A stretch of DNA of 41,371 bases from an uncultured bacterium (GTDB lineage: Bacteria; Spirochaetota; UBA4802; JAGODF01). The position numbers were made by a program, and so were the translations under genes. The notes beneath the pieces were generated by a model. The model had not been told where the DNA came from, ran no database searches, and saw nothing but the letters and a program-made list of their open reading frames with translations. The stretch spans positions 1-41,371 of the forward strand of contig CAKZSV010000064.1 in assembly GCA_937921485.1 (NCBI GenBank), written 5' to 3'. Below are positions 15,182 to 24,277 of the stretch, one piece after another; within the stretch, counting starts at the first letter, position 1; every line of letters starts with the position of its first letter.

Positions 15182-15281
15182 AGTAACACCTTATTTTTAT
15201 ATTTTATCGGCGTTCATTATTCCGCCGCCGTAAAAAGCTTAGTCTCCCGAAATGGATTATCGCACCCGTCTGAAAAGAACT

Positions 15282-16184
15282 TCAGCCTGAGGTTTCCTTC
15301 CATTTCAAAATTACATCGAATATTCTACTCTTCTCCTCCGGCGCGAACCATTGTATACGATCATTTTTTCCGAACCAGGTCATCTGCCGTTTGGCATATC
15401 GCGCGGTATTGATTTTGATCTTTTCCGCAAGCCCGCTTTTATCCATATGCCCGTCTAAAAACAAATTCACCTCGGCATAGCCGATCGATTTCATCGACTT
15501 CAGATCCGGCCCATATCCGCGCTCGCGCAGGCACTCCACCTCTTCCACAAGCCCGGATCGCAACATAGAATCAACCCGTTCGGAAATGCGCTCTCTTAGA
15601 ACATCTCTTGCAACCCGCAGGCCTACGAATAGTGTGTTTTCAGAGGCTCTGCGCATTGTTTCTCCGAAAAAAGAGGAAAGCGGCCTTCCGCTCTGCCTGA
15701 AAACCTCGAGGCCTCTGAGAATCCTCTGCCGGTCATTCGGATGAATGCGCGACGCGAAAGCCGGATCACATTCTTTAAGTTCTTTATACAGCGATGCGAT
15801 TCCTCTTTTTTGCAATTCCTGTAAAAGATCTTTTTTTATCGATTCCTCGACCGTTGGAATTTCGGACAGACCGAAAAAATACGAATCAATATAAAGTCCT
15901 GTGCCTCCCACAAACAACGGCACTTTCCCTCTCTGAGCTATTTCACCGACAGCAGAATCCGCACACCGGCAAAACTCCCCGGCCGTAAAATTGTAATCCG
16001 GATCAACAATATCAATACAATAATGCCGTACCGACGAACGCTCTTCAACCGCCGGTTTGCCGCTGCCGATATTCAGATAGCGATACACCTGAACAGAATC
16101 CGCCGAAATGATTTCAAATCCGAAAGCGGCGAGTTCCAGAGAGAGCGCGGTTTTCCCTGACGCCGTCGGCCCCACGAGAACCAC
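15282..16184 (-). CDS. miaA: tRNA dimethylallyltransferase MiaA
   Basis: MiaA transfers the dimethylallyl group to N6 of A37 in tRNAs that read U-starting codons. The 300-residue protein has the P-loop VGPTASGKT at residues 4-12, EIISADSVQVYRYLNIGSGKP (as ISADSVQVYR and NIGSGKP), VGGTGLYIDS, the basic helix with RIHPNDRQRILRGLEV, and KRQMTWFGKN near the end. Counting from GTG at 16184 the P-loop is unusually close to the N-terminus. Three codons upstream an in-frame ATT (16193) has a well placed GAGGTGA before it, and no in-frame ATG exists before the upstream TGA, so an ATT start is possible. Confidence 0.93.
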   Translation of the reverse strand: MVLVGPTASGKTALSLELAAFGFEIISADSVQVYRYLNIGSGKPAVEERSSVRHYCIDIVDPDYNFTAGEFCRCADSAVGEIAQRGKVPLFVGGTGLYIDSYFFGLSEIPTVEESIKKDLLQELQKRGIASLYKELKECDPAFASRIHPNDRQRILRGLEVFRQSGRPLSSFFGETMRRASENTLFVGLRVARDVLRERISERVDSMLRSGLVEEVECLRERGYGPDLKSMKSIGYAEVNLFLDGHMDKSGLAEKIKINTARYAKRQMTWFGKNDRIQWFAPEEKSRIFDVILKWKETSG

Positions 16185-16297
16185 TGCTCTAATACCGCAT
16201 CACCTCACTCGTTGATCTCTGTCAGAAATCGGGCACTTTTAATAATCACACAGATAGCCCAATCTTCGCATGTTACATCACTCACGCTCTCAGGCCG

Positions 16298-16492
16298 CTA
16301 TTTATCCTGCAATTCAAATTTAATCTTCCCATCCAGTACCATGCGAAGCACGTTGGGTACTATCTTCCATTCCTCGCCTTCAGTCATCATGTCGGTCACT
16401 GCTTCTATTCTGTCAACTACAGACATCGCCGCACGCGTCATAATGTATCGGTTCTGATCGTATGAAACCAGTTTATCGAGCGGAATTATCAT
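16298..16492 (-). CDS. rpoZ: RNA polymerase omega subunit RpoZ
   Basis: The omega subunit helps assemble and stabilise RNA polymerase by holding the beta' C-terminus. The 64-residue protein has the family pattern [25 protein letters not shown] (PLDKL, then NRYIMTRAA) followed by a short helical end (VPNVLRMVLDGKIKFEL). It overlaps the end of gmk by 20 bp, the conserved gmk-rpoZ pair. After it, 113 bp separate it from miaA. Confidence 0.85.
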   Translation of the reverse strand: MIIPLDKLVSYDQNRYIMTRAAMSVVDRIEAVTDMMTEGEEWKIVPNVLRMVLDGKIKFELQDK

Positions 16493-17126
16493 TGGTTTGC
16501 TCTCCTAATATTTTCATCACTTTTTTTTCGAGCCGCGCCGTCCTGCACGACTCTGCTCTTAAAATCGACCTGAAGCAATCGCATGCTTCCGGGATCGAAT
16601 CATTTATAATAATATAATCATAATACTGATAGTACTTCAGTTCCTCAATAGCATTATGCAACCGCAACCGGATCTGTTCTTCGGAATCAGTTCCCCTTCC
16701 CCTCAGCCTTTCCTGCAGCACTTTAAGCGAAGGAGGAACGATATAGACAAACACCGCATCGGGAAGAGATTTTCGAAGGGTTGCCGCTCCCTGAACATCC
16801 ACATCGAATATAGGGATTTTTCTTGTGGCTTTAATCCTGTCAATCTCTTTTTTTGTAATTCCGTAATAGTTGCCGTGAACAAATGCCCACTCGATGAAAC
16901 CACCCTCTTCAATCATTCTTTTAAATTCATCAACGGGAATAAAGTAATAATTCTTATCCGCCACCTCATTGCTCCGCCTGGGCCGGGTTGTGGTGGAAAC
17001 GACGAATTCATAATTGCCGGTATCGTGGACAACGTTCTGTATGATGGTGGTTTTGCCGGTTCCCGAAGGAGCTGAAACCACTATTGCAAAGCTTTCCTGA
17101 ATCTCGATTTTATTCTTCGCTTTCAT
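16473..17126 (-). CDS. gmk: Guanylate kinase
   Basis: Gmk phosphorylates GMP to GDP with ATP in the cytoplasm. The 217-residue product has the P-loop [11 protein letters not shown] (residues 18-28), the GMP-binding segment [33 protein letters not shown] and IFDVDVQGA, then the lid with [17 protein letters not shown]. Length fits the family. The start overlaps the end of remA by 17 bp, and the end overlaps rpoZ. The yicC-remA-gmk-rpoZ order is widely conserved in bacteria. Confidence 0.95.
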   Translation of the reverse strand: MKAKNKIEIQESFAIVVSAPSGTGKTTIIQNVVHDTGNYEFVVSTTTRPRRSNEVADKNYYFIPVDEFKRMIEEGGFIEWAFVHGNYYGITKKEIDRIKATRKIPIFDVDVQGAATLRKSLPDAVFVYIVPPSLKVLQERLRGRGTDSEEQIRLRLHNAIEELKYYQYYDYIIINDSIPEACDCFRSILRAESCRTARLEKKVMKILGEQTNDNSAR

Positions 17127-17361
17127 TTGAAATCCTGTTGATGAGCGTCTCGGGATTCATTGCGGACAGAATCACATGATTGCTGTCCATGATGATGATA
17201 GCGCGGGTTTTCCGGCCATGGGTCGCGTCTATCAGCATGCTGCTTTCTTTGGCCTCCTCGCGAATGCGTTTTCCGGAAGCGGACTGAGGGGTGATTACGG
17301 CAATCACCCTTTCGGCTGATACCGCATTCCCGAAGCCGATATTTATGAGCATTGTTTTCAT
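17110..17361 (-). CDS. remA: RemA-family (DUF370) regulator
   Basis: The 83-residue protein matches the DUF370/RemA family ([48 protein letters not shown] split as [19 protein letters not shown]). In Bacillus subtilis RemA is a DNA-binding regulator of biofilm matrix and osmoprotection genes. It lies between yicC and gmk, the conserved place of this family. Its role in spirochaetes is not known, and any link to the flagellar genes nearby would be inference. Confidence 0.85.
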   Translation of the reverse strand: MKTMLINIGFGNAVSAERVIAVITPQSASGKRIREEAKESSMLIDATHGRKTRAIIIMDSNHVILSAMNPETLINRISNESEE

Positions 17362-17379
17362 GATAACCGCCGAATTACA

Positions 17380-18246
17380 TCAAACCACATTCCTGCAGTG
17401 CTCCCTGATTTTATCCACATGATTTTTCATTTCAACCACCAGATGCGCCACGCGCGAATCGCCCGATTTTGAGGCAATCGTGTTTATTTCACGGAACATT
17501 TCCTGTGCCAGAAAATCAAGCCGTTTGCCGATTTGACCGTTTTCCTTCATTATCGATTTGAATTTGGCGATATGATCCTTCAAGCGCACTTTCTCTTCAT
17601 TTATGTCAATCCTGTCTGCAAGAATCGCCACCTCAGTTAATATTCTTTCATCGGGCACCTTTCCGCCGGAGATGGATTCGATGGACTCTTTCAGCCTTGC
17701 AAACGCTTTCGCCGGCACATCCTTCGTGAGAGCAGTTATTTCAGCAAGGCCTTTCGATATTTCTTCAAGCGAGAGGGAGAGATCTTTCGCGATGGAAGCC
17801 CCTTCCCTCTTTCTCATTGCTTTGGCCGCATTTACTGCATCGCTGATTGCGCGCATGATCGCTTTGCGAGCCTTCGCGGAAAGAAGGGACCACTCCTTCC
17901 TCACCACCCCCTCCATGCCTAAAAGAATCTCCAGATCCACATCGCTTTTCAGCTTCAGCTTTTTATTGATAGCCGTCAATTCATCATGATATTTTTTCAA
18001 AAGCGGGAAATCAATCTTAACTTTTTTAGTTTCCGTCCAATCAAAAAAATCAACAAGAAGCTCAATCTTGCCTCTGCCGAAAGCCGATTTTAACAGATCC
18101 TCAACTTCTTCCTCCCTGTCTTTAAGCACACGGGGAAGATGAATATTCATTTCAAGATATTTAGAGTTCAATGATTTAAGAGAGATGAGATACGAAAACT
18201 GGTCGGTCGTCCCTTCCGCGTGGCTGTAACCCGTCATGCTTTCCAT
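17380..18246 (-). CDS. yicC: YicC-family endoribonuclease
   Basis: YicC proteins are now described as endoribonucleases; in Escherichia coli YicC affects decay of a small RNA. The 288-residue product starts with MTGYSHAEG and shows SLKSLNSKYLEMNIHLPRVL, GKIELLVDFF, and the C-terminal signature RLKDHIAKFKSIM, GKRLDFLAQEMFREINTIASK (as KRLDFLAQEMFREINTI) and VVEMKNHVDKIREHCRNV. Length is normal. It lies 8 bp after cheD and 18 bp before remA, so it links the chemotaxis pair and the gmk cluster in one transcription unit. Confidence 0.93.
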   Translation of the reverse strand: MESMTGYSHAEGTTDQFSYLISLKSLNSKYLEMNIHLPRVLKDREEEVEDLLKSAFGRGKIELLVDFFDWTETKKVKIDFPLLKKYHDELTAINKKLKLKSDVDLEILLGMEGVVRKEWSLLSAKARKAIMRAISDAVNAAKAMRKREGASIAKDLSLSLEEISKGLAEITALTKDVPAKAFARLKESIESISGGKVPDERILTEVAILADRIDINEEKVRLKDHIAKFKSIMKENGQIGKRLDFLAQEMFREINTIASKSGDSRVAHLVVEMKNHVDKIREHCRNVV

Positions 18247-18254
18247 ATTCCGAC

Positions 18255-18734
18255 CTACAATACCTTTTCTTCCCTGCCCAGCGAACGTATCCTCAAAACA
18301 CCGCTTTCAGAATAGAAGTCGATGGTTCTTCCGTAATTTCCTCCAGTATCTTCCGCAACTATTTTTATCCCGAGTCCCGAGAGCACTTCTTTAACTTTTG
18401 CGACATTATTTTTTCCTATTTCCCCCATCATGCTGTTTCCCGTAATTTTGAACATCGTGGCGCCGCCTGCGATTTTCGCCACAAGTCTTGTCTTGTCGGC
18501 ACCGGCTGTTTCCATTTCCCTGATGAGCATACCTATAGCGGTATCGGCGTATTTCTTCTCATTGGAATTTTTTTCAGTCTGTGAAGGAAGCATGATGTGG
18601 GACAGCCCGGCGATTTTTTTCTTTTCATCGTACAGACAGATTCCAACGCAGGATCCGAGCACTGTCCGAAGAATATGCGGCGATTTCGCGATTCCGAAAT
18701 CGGCTATTCCCACATTTATAAAATGAAAATCCAT
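18255..18734 (-). CDS. cheD: Chemoreceptor glutamine deamidase CheD
   Basis: CheD deamidates glutamines of methyl-accepting chemotaxis proteins and, in several bacteria, is bound by CheC. The 159-residue protein carries the GSCVGICLYD motif with catalytic Cys29 and SHIMLP with His46, 17 residues apart as in Thermotoga maritima CheD, followed by KIAGGATMF. The stop is 8 bp before yicC and the start 1 bp after the cheR stop, so it is co-transcribed with cheR. No cheC is in the window, though the N-terminal part of FliY belongs to the CheC-like family. Confidence 0.94.
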   Translation of the reverse strand: MDFHFINVGIADFGIAKSPHILRTVLGSCVGICLYDEKKKIAGLSHIMLPSQTEKNSNEKKYADTAIGMLIREMETAGADKTRLVAKIAGGATMFKITGNSMMGEIGKNNVAKVKEVLSGLGIKIVAEDTGGNYGRTIDFYSESGVLRIRSLGREEKVL

Positions 18735-18735
18735 T

Positions 18736-19587
18736 TCAGTTCCCCTTGGGCACGTAGACCGGCGAATCGAGTATTTTCATATATGTAAAATCATCAGAAA
18801 TCGCGTGAAGCGTTTCTGAATGCCCGATGAAAAGATATCCCGTTTTCAGCAAGGACGCGTAAAACCCCGCTATGAGCTTCTTTTGATGCTCCTTGTCGAA
18901 ATATATCATCACATTTCTGCAGAAAATTATGTCCAGGCGCTCCGGATACGGATTCTTAAAAAGGTTCAGATATTTAAATGTTACGATTTTTTTTACCTCA
19001 TCCTTTACAGCATACAATTCTGCATGATCGGGATCATTGGTAAAGTACTTTTTTAATAATTCCGGGGGAACTTTTTCTATTCTTCTTCCGGCATACACCC
19101 CAAGTCGGGCGAAATCCAGCACTGAAGGGGCTATATCGGTTGCGATAATCTCAATATTCCATCCCCGAAAAAGATGCATATTTTCAAGGATGCAGATGGC
19201 TATGGTGTACGGTTCTTCCCCCGTTGAGCATCCCGCGCTCCATATCGTAAGTTTTCGCTCATCTTTCTTTTTTTGGACAATATCGGGAAAACAGTGCTTT
19301 TCAAGGGCTTCAAACTGCCGTTCATTGCGGAAAAAATAGGTTTCATTGGTTGAAACAACATCAATCAGCGCCTCGATTTCTTTGGTTTTGTCCGAAAGCT
19401 TCTGAATATAGTCATAATACTCGGAGAAAGTATCAAGATTTAAGGCATACAGCCGCTTCCTCAGCCGATTTGAAAGGAGGGTTATTTTTGTGTCTTTGAG
19501 GAAGATGCCGCTTTCCTGGTATATCAATTTCGCGAAACGGGCGAATTCTTCTTCCGTCAGCCGTTTTATTTCAGGAAAATCGATCAT
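18736..19587 (-). CDS. cheR: Chemotaxis protein methyltransferase CheR
   Basis: CheR methylates glutamates of chemoreceptors with S-adenosylmethionine, part of adaptation. The 283-residue product has the N-terminal helical domain (EEFARFAKLIYQESGIFL) and the methyltransferase domain with TNETYFFRNERQFEALE, the SAM motif WSAGCSTGEEPYTIAI, IEIIATDIAPSVLDFA and IIFCRNVMIYFD. It ends with the SETLH motif. It is the first gene of the run into cheD and the gmk cluster; 109 bp separate it from the flagellar cluster upstream, and no strong promoter is obvious there. Confidence 0.95.
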   Translation of the reverse strand: MIDFPEIKRLTEEEFARFAKLIYQESGIFLKDTKITLLSNRLRKRLYALNLDTFSEYYDYIQKLSDKTKEIEALIDVVSTNETYFFRNERQFEALEKHCFPDIVQKKKDERKLTIWSAGCSTGEEPYTIAICILENMHLFRGWNIEIIATDIAPSVLDFARLGVYAGRRIEKVPPELLKKYFTNDPDHAELYAVKDEVKKIVTFKYLNLFKNPYPERLDIIFCRNVMIYFDKEHQKKLIAGFYASLLKTGYLFIGHSETLHAISDDFTYMKILDSPVYVPKGN

Positions 19588-19696
19588 AGCGCGAACGAGG
19601 CTCCTATCATGAATAAAATACGCCCTGAAGGGACATGCTGCAGCTCATAGTATACAAGCTTTTTTTGTACGACACGCAATGCAGGCACCGGCCATA

Positions 19697-20464
19697 TTAC
19701 TGCATCCCGAGATTTAAAACAAGCCGTATTTCACCCTGCGGAATTCCGGAAGAGCGGGCGATGGACTCGATTGAATAACCGCGTGCGTACAGGTCGCTCA
19801 CCAGCGCGTATTTATCACCAGCGGCGGAAAACAGCGCCGTAAGGTCTTCATCATTCTGAAATTCATTTTTCTTGTGATCAATCGCGGCCACTGCATCATC
19901 ATCCCTTGTCTTTTGATGATATTGTCCAACTTTTTTCATCATTTCTTTTTCATGAGATGTGCTTCCTAAAAATGTTTCAGATACCGCAAATTGATCCTTG
20001 ATCGACGCGCTTCGAGTACGATGCAGGAAAGTTTTAAAACCCTTCGATATCGCATCTGCTCCATCCTGAATAAAAGCTTTGAGCAGCCCGCCGGTATTCG
20101 GTTTTGTTGCAGAAGCAGTCATCATTCTGCTATGCGCTTCTTCGGAAAATACTTTAGGATTGCGATCTGCCGGTGATTTTTTTTCCTCTTTCGCGGCAGA
20201 AGGCATATCATCCATCAGCCGGACATCCAGCGAGGAAACTTCACCCGATATCTTCAATAAGCGCCGAAGCGTATTGATCCGGTTTTCGAGTATGCTGATA
20301 TTTCTCTCGGCGGTTTCATTGAACTCATTGATCATTTCTTCCATGATGCGCCGCATTCTCTTCTCGCGGAACTCAGTCGCCTTTCGCTCCAGCTTCAGGC
20401 TTATGAGGAGGTAGAAAATCGCGAACATCGCGATATTGATCAATATAAGCGCAAAGAACTGCAT
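19697..20464 (-). CDS. Membrane-anchored coiled-coil protein with C-terminal HTH (SwrB/YlxL-like position)
   Basis: The 255-residue product starts with a single membrane helix (FALILINIAMFAIFYLLI, residues 3-20), continues with a charged coiled coil (about 21-75), a long low-complexity linker, and a C-terminal helix-turn-helix-like motif LYARGYSIESIARSSGIPQGEIRLVLNL (LYARGYSIESIARSSG then EIRLVLNL). This layout and place, after the flagellar sigma factor, recall SwrB/YlxL of Bacillus, which activates flagellar assembly, and the unnamed members in spirochaete clusters. I see no direct sequence proof of orthology. The HTH of such proteins may bind protein instead of DNA. Confidence 0.6.
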   Translation of the reverse strand: MQFFALILINIAMFAIFYLLISLKLERKATEFREKRMRRIMEEMINEFNETAERNISILENRINTLRRLLKISGEVSSLDVRLMDDMPSAAKEEKKSPADRNPKVFSEEAHSRMMTASATKPNTGGLLKAFIQDGADAISKGFKTFLHRTRSASIKDQFAVSETFLGSTSHEKEMMKKVGQYHQKTRDDDAVAAIDHKKNEFQNDEDLTALFSAAGDKYALVSDLYARGYSIESIARSSGIPQGEIRLVLNLGMQ

Positions 20465-20571
20465 ATCTTACATCCTTTAATTATAAAAAATATTAAAAAA
20501 CAAAAAGCTCTTATGCCACGTCTGCTCCCGATAACACTTTTTTCAAGCTGCCAGGAAAGACGCGATTCCCT

Positions 20572-20889
20572 TCACTTCCGCACATCGATATAATGCCCCA
20601 TACGCTCATCACGGAGCCCTCCGCCTTTCTCCTTTTCCATCTCTTCATCGTTTCTTTCACGCTTGCCGCCTTTCCTTCGACCTTCTCGCTTTTCCTCGTT
20701 TGCGATGACCGCATGCCCGGCTTTCTTGTTTTCCTCAATGCGGGTGGGAATAAGGCGCGATTTCTGGCCCGCTTCACCGGCCAGCGAACTCTGCACCTCC
20801 GAAGCAGCGGCCGCCCGAGCTTGCTCAGATTTGGCAACATCGTGCATTTGCCCAATGTTCACCTGCAAATCGATCGGCTTTATTGCCAT
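20572..20889 (-). CDS. Small conserved-context flagellar cluster protein
   Basis: The 105-residue product has an ordered start (MAIKPIDLQVNIGQMHDVAK) and then a highly charged, likely disordered end rich in K, R and E. Similar small proteins with an IDLQVNIGQM-like start lie next to the DUF342 gene in spirochaete flagellar clusters, as far as I recall. No function is known. It sits 33 bp after the fapA stop and 107 bp before the HTH membrane protein. A frame in another phase (20511-20855) covers the same DNA but looks like a shadow. Confidence 0.6.
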   Translation of the reverse strand: MAIKPIDLQVNIGQMHDVAKSEQARAAAASEVQSSLAGEAGQKSRLIPTRIEENKKAGHAVIANEEKREGRRKGGKRERNDEEMEKEKGGGLRDERMGHYIDVRK

Positions 20890-20922
20890 AGTGCCTCCTT
20901 CCGCGGTTTTCCACCGCGCGGG

Positions 20923-22929
20923 CTACCTTCTCCGAGGGGCGCTTCGCCTCGTCGGCATTATACGAGCTTGTTCCTCCAATAGCTCGGGCGGCTGATACTC
21001 GCCGAATTTCCAGTTATCCCCCTCAAGCGTTATTTTAATGTAATTGTAGGGGTCCTTCACATCGTATTTCTTGTCTTTAATGAATATTTCCACGCCGGGG
21101 AACAATGTCTTTTCGGCACAAATCCGCCCTTTCTGCTCGAGCAAACTTAAGTACGCTTTCAGTTCCTCCAGTTCCATTGCGATCTCGGTTTGTCTGGTAA
21201 TCAGCTTCTGCTGCTGGGTTTTGAGTTTCACCAACAGCTCTTCTCTGTCGGGCGGCAACTTCCCTCCCGCGTTGTTTTTCTGAATGGTGAGCGTGGTAAC
21301 GTCTTTTTTTATCTTTTCAAGTTCATCGTCAATCTGCCGCTTCAACTGATCCATATCCACCATCTGCTGGTGTACCTTGGGATTGATTCCCACGCGAATT
21401 TCAGTTTTGGTTGATGCGTCTGCACCAATAAACCGCGCGTTCACCTCTTCGGCAGCTCGAATCCGTCCACCCACGATTTTTGCGCGCTTGCCATTGCACA
21501 GCACCTTGCCGCCTGCATCCACAAAGGAGTGAAGAATGCCTTCTGCCACGATGACATCTTTTTCAGCAATCACCGTTGCACCCTGAATAAATTTTGTATA
21601 GATCGAACCGCCTGTCGATTCTATTTTAGCTTCATCGCGGCCTACGATTTGGCCCCTGACAATGATATCACCCTCTGCTTCAAGAAACGCCTTCTGCACA
21701 ACGCCTTTTATGTCAATATTTCCGGCAGCTTTCACGGTAAAACCGTCCTGAACATTTCCTCCGACAATCACAGAGCCTAAAAAGACCACGTTACCTGTTT
21801 CAAGCGAGACGTCCCCTTTGACATAGTACACCGGTTCAACGCTGATTCTCCCCCCCTGATACACCACCTGACCATTGATTTCCGCCGTAAGCTCCATGCC
21901 GTCTTCCGAAAGGATGGTTCCCTTTCCGTGCCTGAGCTGAATGTCTTTGCCGGGCTTCGCAGCCAGCACACGATTCGTTATTGTTCTTCCGGGAACACCT
22001 TCTTCGGCGGGGACTTTCACCGCAAGAATCTGCCCCACCACCACGTTTTCGAGAAGATCCAGGTCTTTGAAGTCAACGCGTTTGGTTTCTTTATCTTCTT
22101 CAAAACTGATTGATGATTTATCAATTCTTACTTTATAGTCGATGTAGGCATCCCTCCCATGCCGTGCCGGCTCGCCTTCCGCCGCAAGGAGGGGCTTGGA
22201 ATAATCCATCTTTTCGAGGTATTGTTTAATTTCATCTTCTCTGATGCCAACCACCACGCCGTTACTTCGAAGCGCATTCACCACATCATCAAAATCCATA
22301 TGACGGCCCGCGTACCGCGGCGCAACGAAATGAACGAATGCCTTCATCTCGTCTTCAGTGATTTCTATGGACATGGTTCCGTCCCATTCGGGCCTCGGTA
22401 CCCAATCGCCGATTTTCACAGGCTTGCCGGAAGCTTTGCGAACTTCTTTTTCAACTTTCTTCAAATCTGCATTGTTTATCTGGAGGGCATACAGCCTGGT
22501 GGTGACATCATTTAAGGTAACTTCCCTTCCCTTGCCTTTCGCCGGATGTACCGTCAGCCAGATGCCTGATTTCACCACGCGAATTGAAAATGAGCCATCG
22601 ACATCCTTCTGCTTCTTTTCAAGAACGAAATCATCTTCCGAAGCGGTATGAAGTTTCTTTTCCAAAAGCGAGATATCGTCCGTATCAGAGGGTGTACTCA
22701 TCTTCCGCACCAGCACCCGATACGGCTGACGGCCGACGCCGAAAAACCCACCGGTGCCTTTCTGCATCACCTCATAGTCCAGTTGCGATATATCCGCATT
22801 CAGTTCCCTTGAAGCAAGCTCCAGCGCCTGTTTCACCGAATCTGCGAACACTTCCACTTCATCTTCATAGTTAACTTCATCCGCAAGGCCGGCAAGTATG
22901 TCTTTGAGTTTTCCCACAAGCTCAACCAA
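20923..22929 (-). CDS. fapA: FapA-type (DUF342) flagellar assembly protein with Jag N-terminal domain
   Basis: The 668-residue protein starts with a Jag/KhpB-type N-terminal domain ([18 protein letters not shown] through [17 protein letters not shown]; key motif [10 protein letters not shown] at 60-69). Then follows the large DUF342 beta-helix region with repeated turns such as [22 protein letters not shown] and [26 protein letters not shown] (each seen as shorter repeats), and a C-terminal coiled coil (about 530-600). In Vibrio FapA binds phospho-glucose-dependent partner EIIA-Glc and affects flagellation; in spirochaetes it is only a conserved cluster member. It overlaps the end of the sigma factor gene by 8 bp. 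Confidence 0.85.
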   Translation of the reverse strand: MVELVGKLKDILAGLADEVNYEDEVEVFADSVKQALELASRELNADISQLDYEVMQKGTGGFFGVGRQPYRVLVRKMSTPSDTDDISLLEKKLHTASEDDFVLEKKQKDVDGSFSIRVVKSGIWLTVHPAKGKGREVTLNDVTTRLYALQINNADLKKVEKEVRKASGKPVKIGDWVPRPEWDGTMSIEITEDEMKAFVHFVAPRYAGRHMDFDDVVNALRSNGVVVGIREDEIKQYLEKMDYSKPLLAAEGEPARHGRDAYIDYKVRIDKSSISFEEDKETKRVDFKDLDLLENVVVGQILAVKVPAEEGVPGRTITNRVLAAKPGKDIQLRHGKGTILSEDGMELTAEINGQVVYQGGRISVEPVYYVKGDVSLETGNVVFLGSVIVGGNVQDGFTVKAAGNIDIKGVVQKAFLEAEGDIIVRGQIVGRDEAKIESTGGSIYTKFIQGATVIAEKDVIVAEGILHSFVDAGGKVLCNGKRAKIVGGRIRAAEEVNARFIGADASTKTEIRVGINPKVHQQMVDMDQLKRQIDDELEKIKKDVTTLTIQKNNAGGKLPPDREELLVKLKTQQQKLITRQTEIAMELEELKAYLSLLEQKGRICAEKTLFPGVEIFIKDKKYDVKDPYNYIKITLEGDNWKFGEYQPPELLEEQARIMPTRRSAPRRR

Positions 22930-23722
22930 TAATATTGGATTTAATACGACCGAGCCTGCCCCTCAGGCGCATGATCGCCTTGGTATGGAGCTGAGAAACG
23001 CGGCTTTCGGTCACATCGAGCACTTCGCCGATTTCCTTGAGCGTCAGGTCCTCATAATAATACAGCACAATCACCTTCTTCTCCTTTTCGGGAAGTTTCT
23101 TGATCGCCTCTATAATATAATCACGAATTTCTTCTTTTTCAATGAGAATATCCGGGTTCATGTTTTCCGGTGCTTCAAGCGTTTCAAGAATTGAAAGCTC
23201 GTCGTTATCATCCCCTAAATACCAGATATCATTGAGAGAGAGAAGCGAGGTGCCGCTCAGCTTGTTTAAAAGATTCTGGAACTCTTCATTGGATATGCCA
23301 AGTTCTTTCGCTATTTCTTCATCCTCAACCGTTCTTCCAAGCCTGTTTTCCAGCTCTGAGATCACCTGCTCAATCTGCTTCGCTTTCTGACGAATGGATC
23401 GCGGTATCCAGTCTATCGATCGGAGTTCGTCAAAAATTGCGCCGCGTATCCGCGTCATCGCATACGTCTTAAATTTTATTCCCCGGGCGGGGTCGAATTT
23501 GCTGATCGCGTCAATCAAGCCGAACACGCCGTAGGACACCAGGTCGTCAAACTCTATGCTCTGCGGAAGAGCAATTGAGATTTTCCCGGCTACATACTTT
23601 ATCAGAGGCGCGTATTTTATCACAAAATAGTCGCGTATTTCCTGGCTTTTCGACTTGTGGTACTTTTTCCACAGATCGTCTTCGTCCATGGCATCGTATT
23701 CTTTAAATTTTTCATTGTTCAT
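22922..23722 (-). CDS. fliA: Flagellar sigma factor (FliA/WhiG, sigma-28)
   Basis: The 266-residue protein is a sigma-70 group 3 factor. It shows region 2 ([22 protein letters not shown] split as [10 protein letters not shown] and [17 protein letters not shown], then [21 protein letters not shown]), region 3 ([11 protein letters not shown]) and region 4 ([22 protein letters not shown]), as in FliA, SigD and WhiG. It directs transcription of late flagellar and chemotaxis genes and is held back by FlgM, encoded at 8403-8702. Sigma-28-like promoters in the window (flgM, motA, the IS remnant) are its likely targets. It overlaps fapA by 8 bp. Confidence 0.93.
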   Translation of the reverse strand: MNNEKFKEYDAMDEDDLWKKYHKSKSQEIRDYFVIKYAPLIKYVAGKISIALPQSIEFDDLVSYGVFGLIDAISKFDPARGIKFKTYAMTRIRGAIFDELRSIDWIPRSIRQKAKQIEQVISELENRLGRTVEDEEIAKELGISNEEFQNLLNKLSGTSLLSLNDIWYLGDDNDELSILETLEAPENMNPDILIEKEEIRDYIIEAIKKLPEKEKKVIVLYYYEDLTLKEIGEVLDVTESRVSQLHTKAIMRLRGRLGRIKSNIIG

Positions 23723-23747
23723 GAACTGTACCGCCCGGTATTTATTC

Positions 23748-24263
23748 TCATTCGTCTCTGCGAATCATTGTTCTGATCGCGTCGGCGATAATTTTCGGTT
23801 CATATTTCACCGTCTTCTTTTCGTCAACAAAGTGCTTTCCGAGTTTGCCTTCTCCAACCGAGGGGCCGACACTGACTCTCATGAAATCGTCCTTCCCCAG
23901 AGGCTGGAACTGTTTTTCCTCGGTCGACCCCGCAACTCCTTCTGCGGGCATTTCACTTTCAGAGGAAGACGGGACCGTCCCGCCGACATCGACGTCTTCA
24001 CTTTCAGGATTTGAAACAATGCTTCCTTCAAGAACTTCTATGAATTCCGGCACAAATCTTCGCAAAACCACAATTGCGCCAAACCCAATCCCTGCAAAAA
24101 TTAGGCAGAGTATCAGCGACCGAAGAAGCACAAATCCAAAGCCGTTTCCCGCAAGAAGGCCGAGTATAAAGGACACCGCAAGCGCGATGATGCCGAAAAC
24201 CGCCGCGCTTTTTGCTTCAAGCCCCGCACCCGAAATGTTGACAAGCCTCATCTCCATTCGCAT
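23748..24263 (-). CDS. Two-helix membrane protein of the flagellar cluster
   Basis: The 171-residue product has two hydrophobic helices, about residues 19-43 and 46-68 ([35 protein letters not shown]), then a cytoplasmic acidic linker rich in S, E and G and a short basic end. I recognise no domain. It lies 14 bp after flhG and 25 bp before the sigma factor. A hypothetical protein stands at the same place in Treponema flagellar clusters, so a motility-related role is likely by context, of unknown kind. Confidence 0.65.
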   Translation of the reverse strand: MRMEMRLVNISGAGLEAKSAAVFGIIALAVSFILGLLAGNGFGFVLLRSLILCLIFAGIGFGAIVVLRRFVPEFIEVLEGSIVSNPESEDVDVGGTVPSSSESEMPAEGVAGSTEEKQFQPLGKDDFMRVSVGPSVGEGKLGKHFVDEKKTVKYEPKIIADAIRTMIRRDE

Positions 24264-24277
24264 TCCCTAACAAGCGG

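Noticed and set aside
15204..15211. Perfect sigma-28 -10 element (GCCGATAA on the minus strand) before hfq
   Set aside because: No TAAA is present 14 to 16 bases upstream; a half-site of eight bases alone is likely chance.
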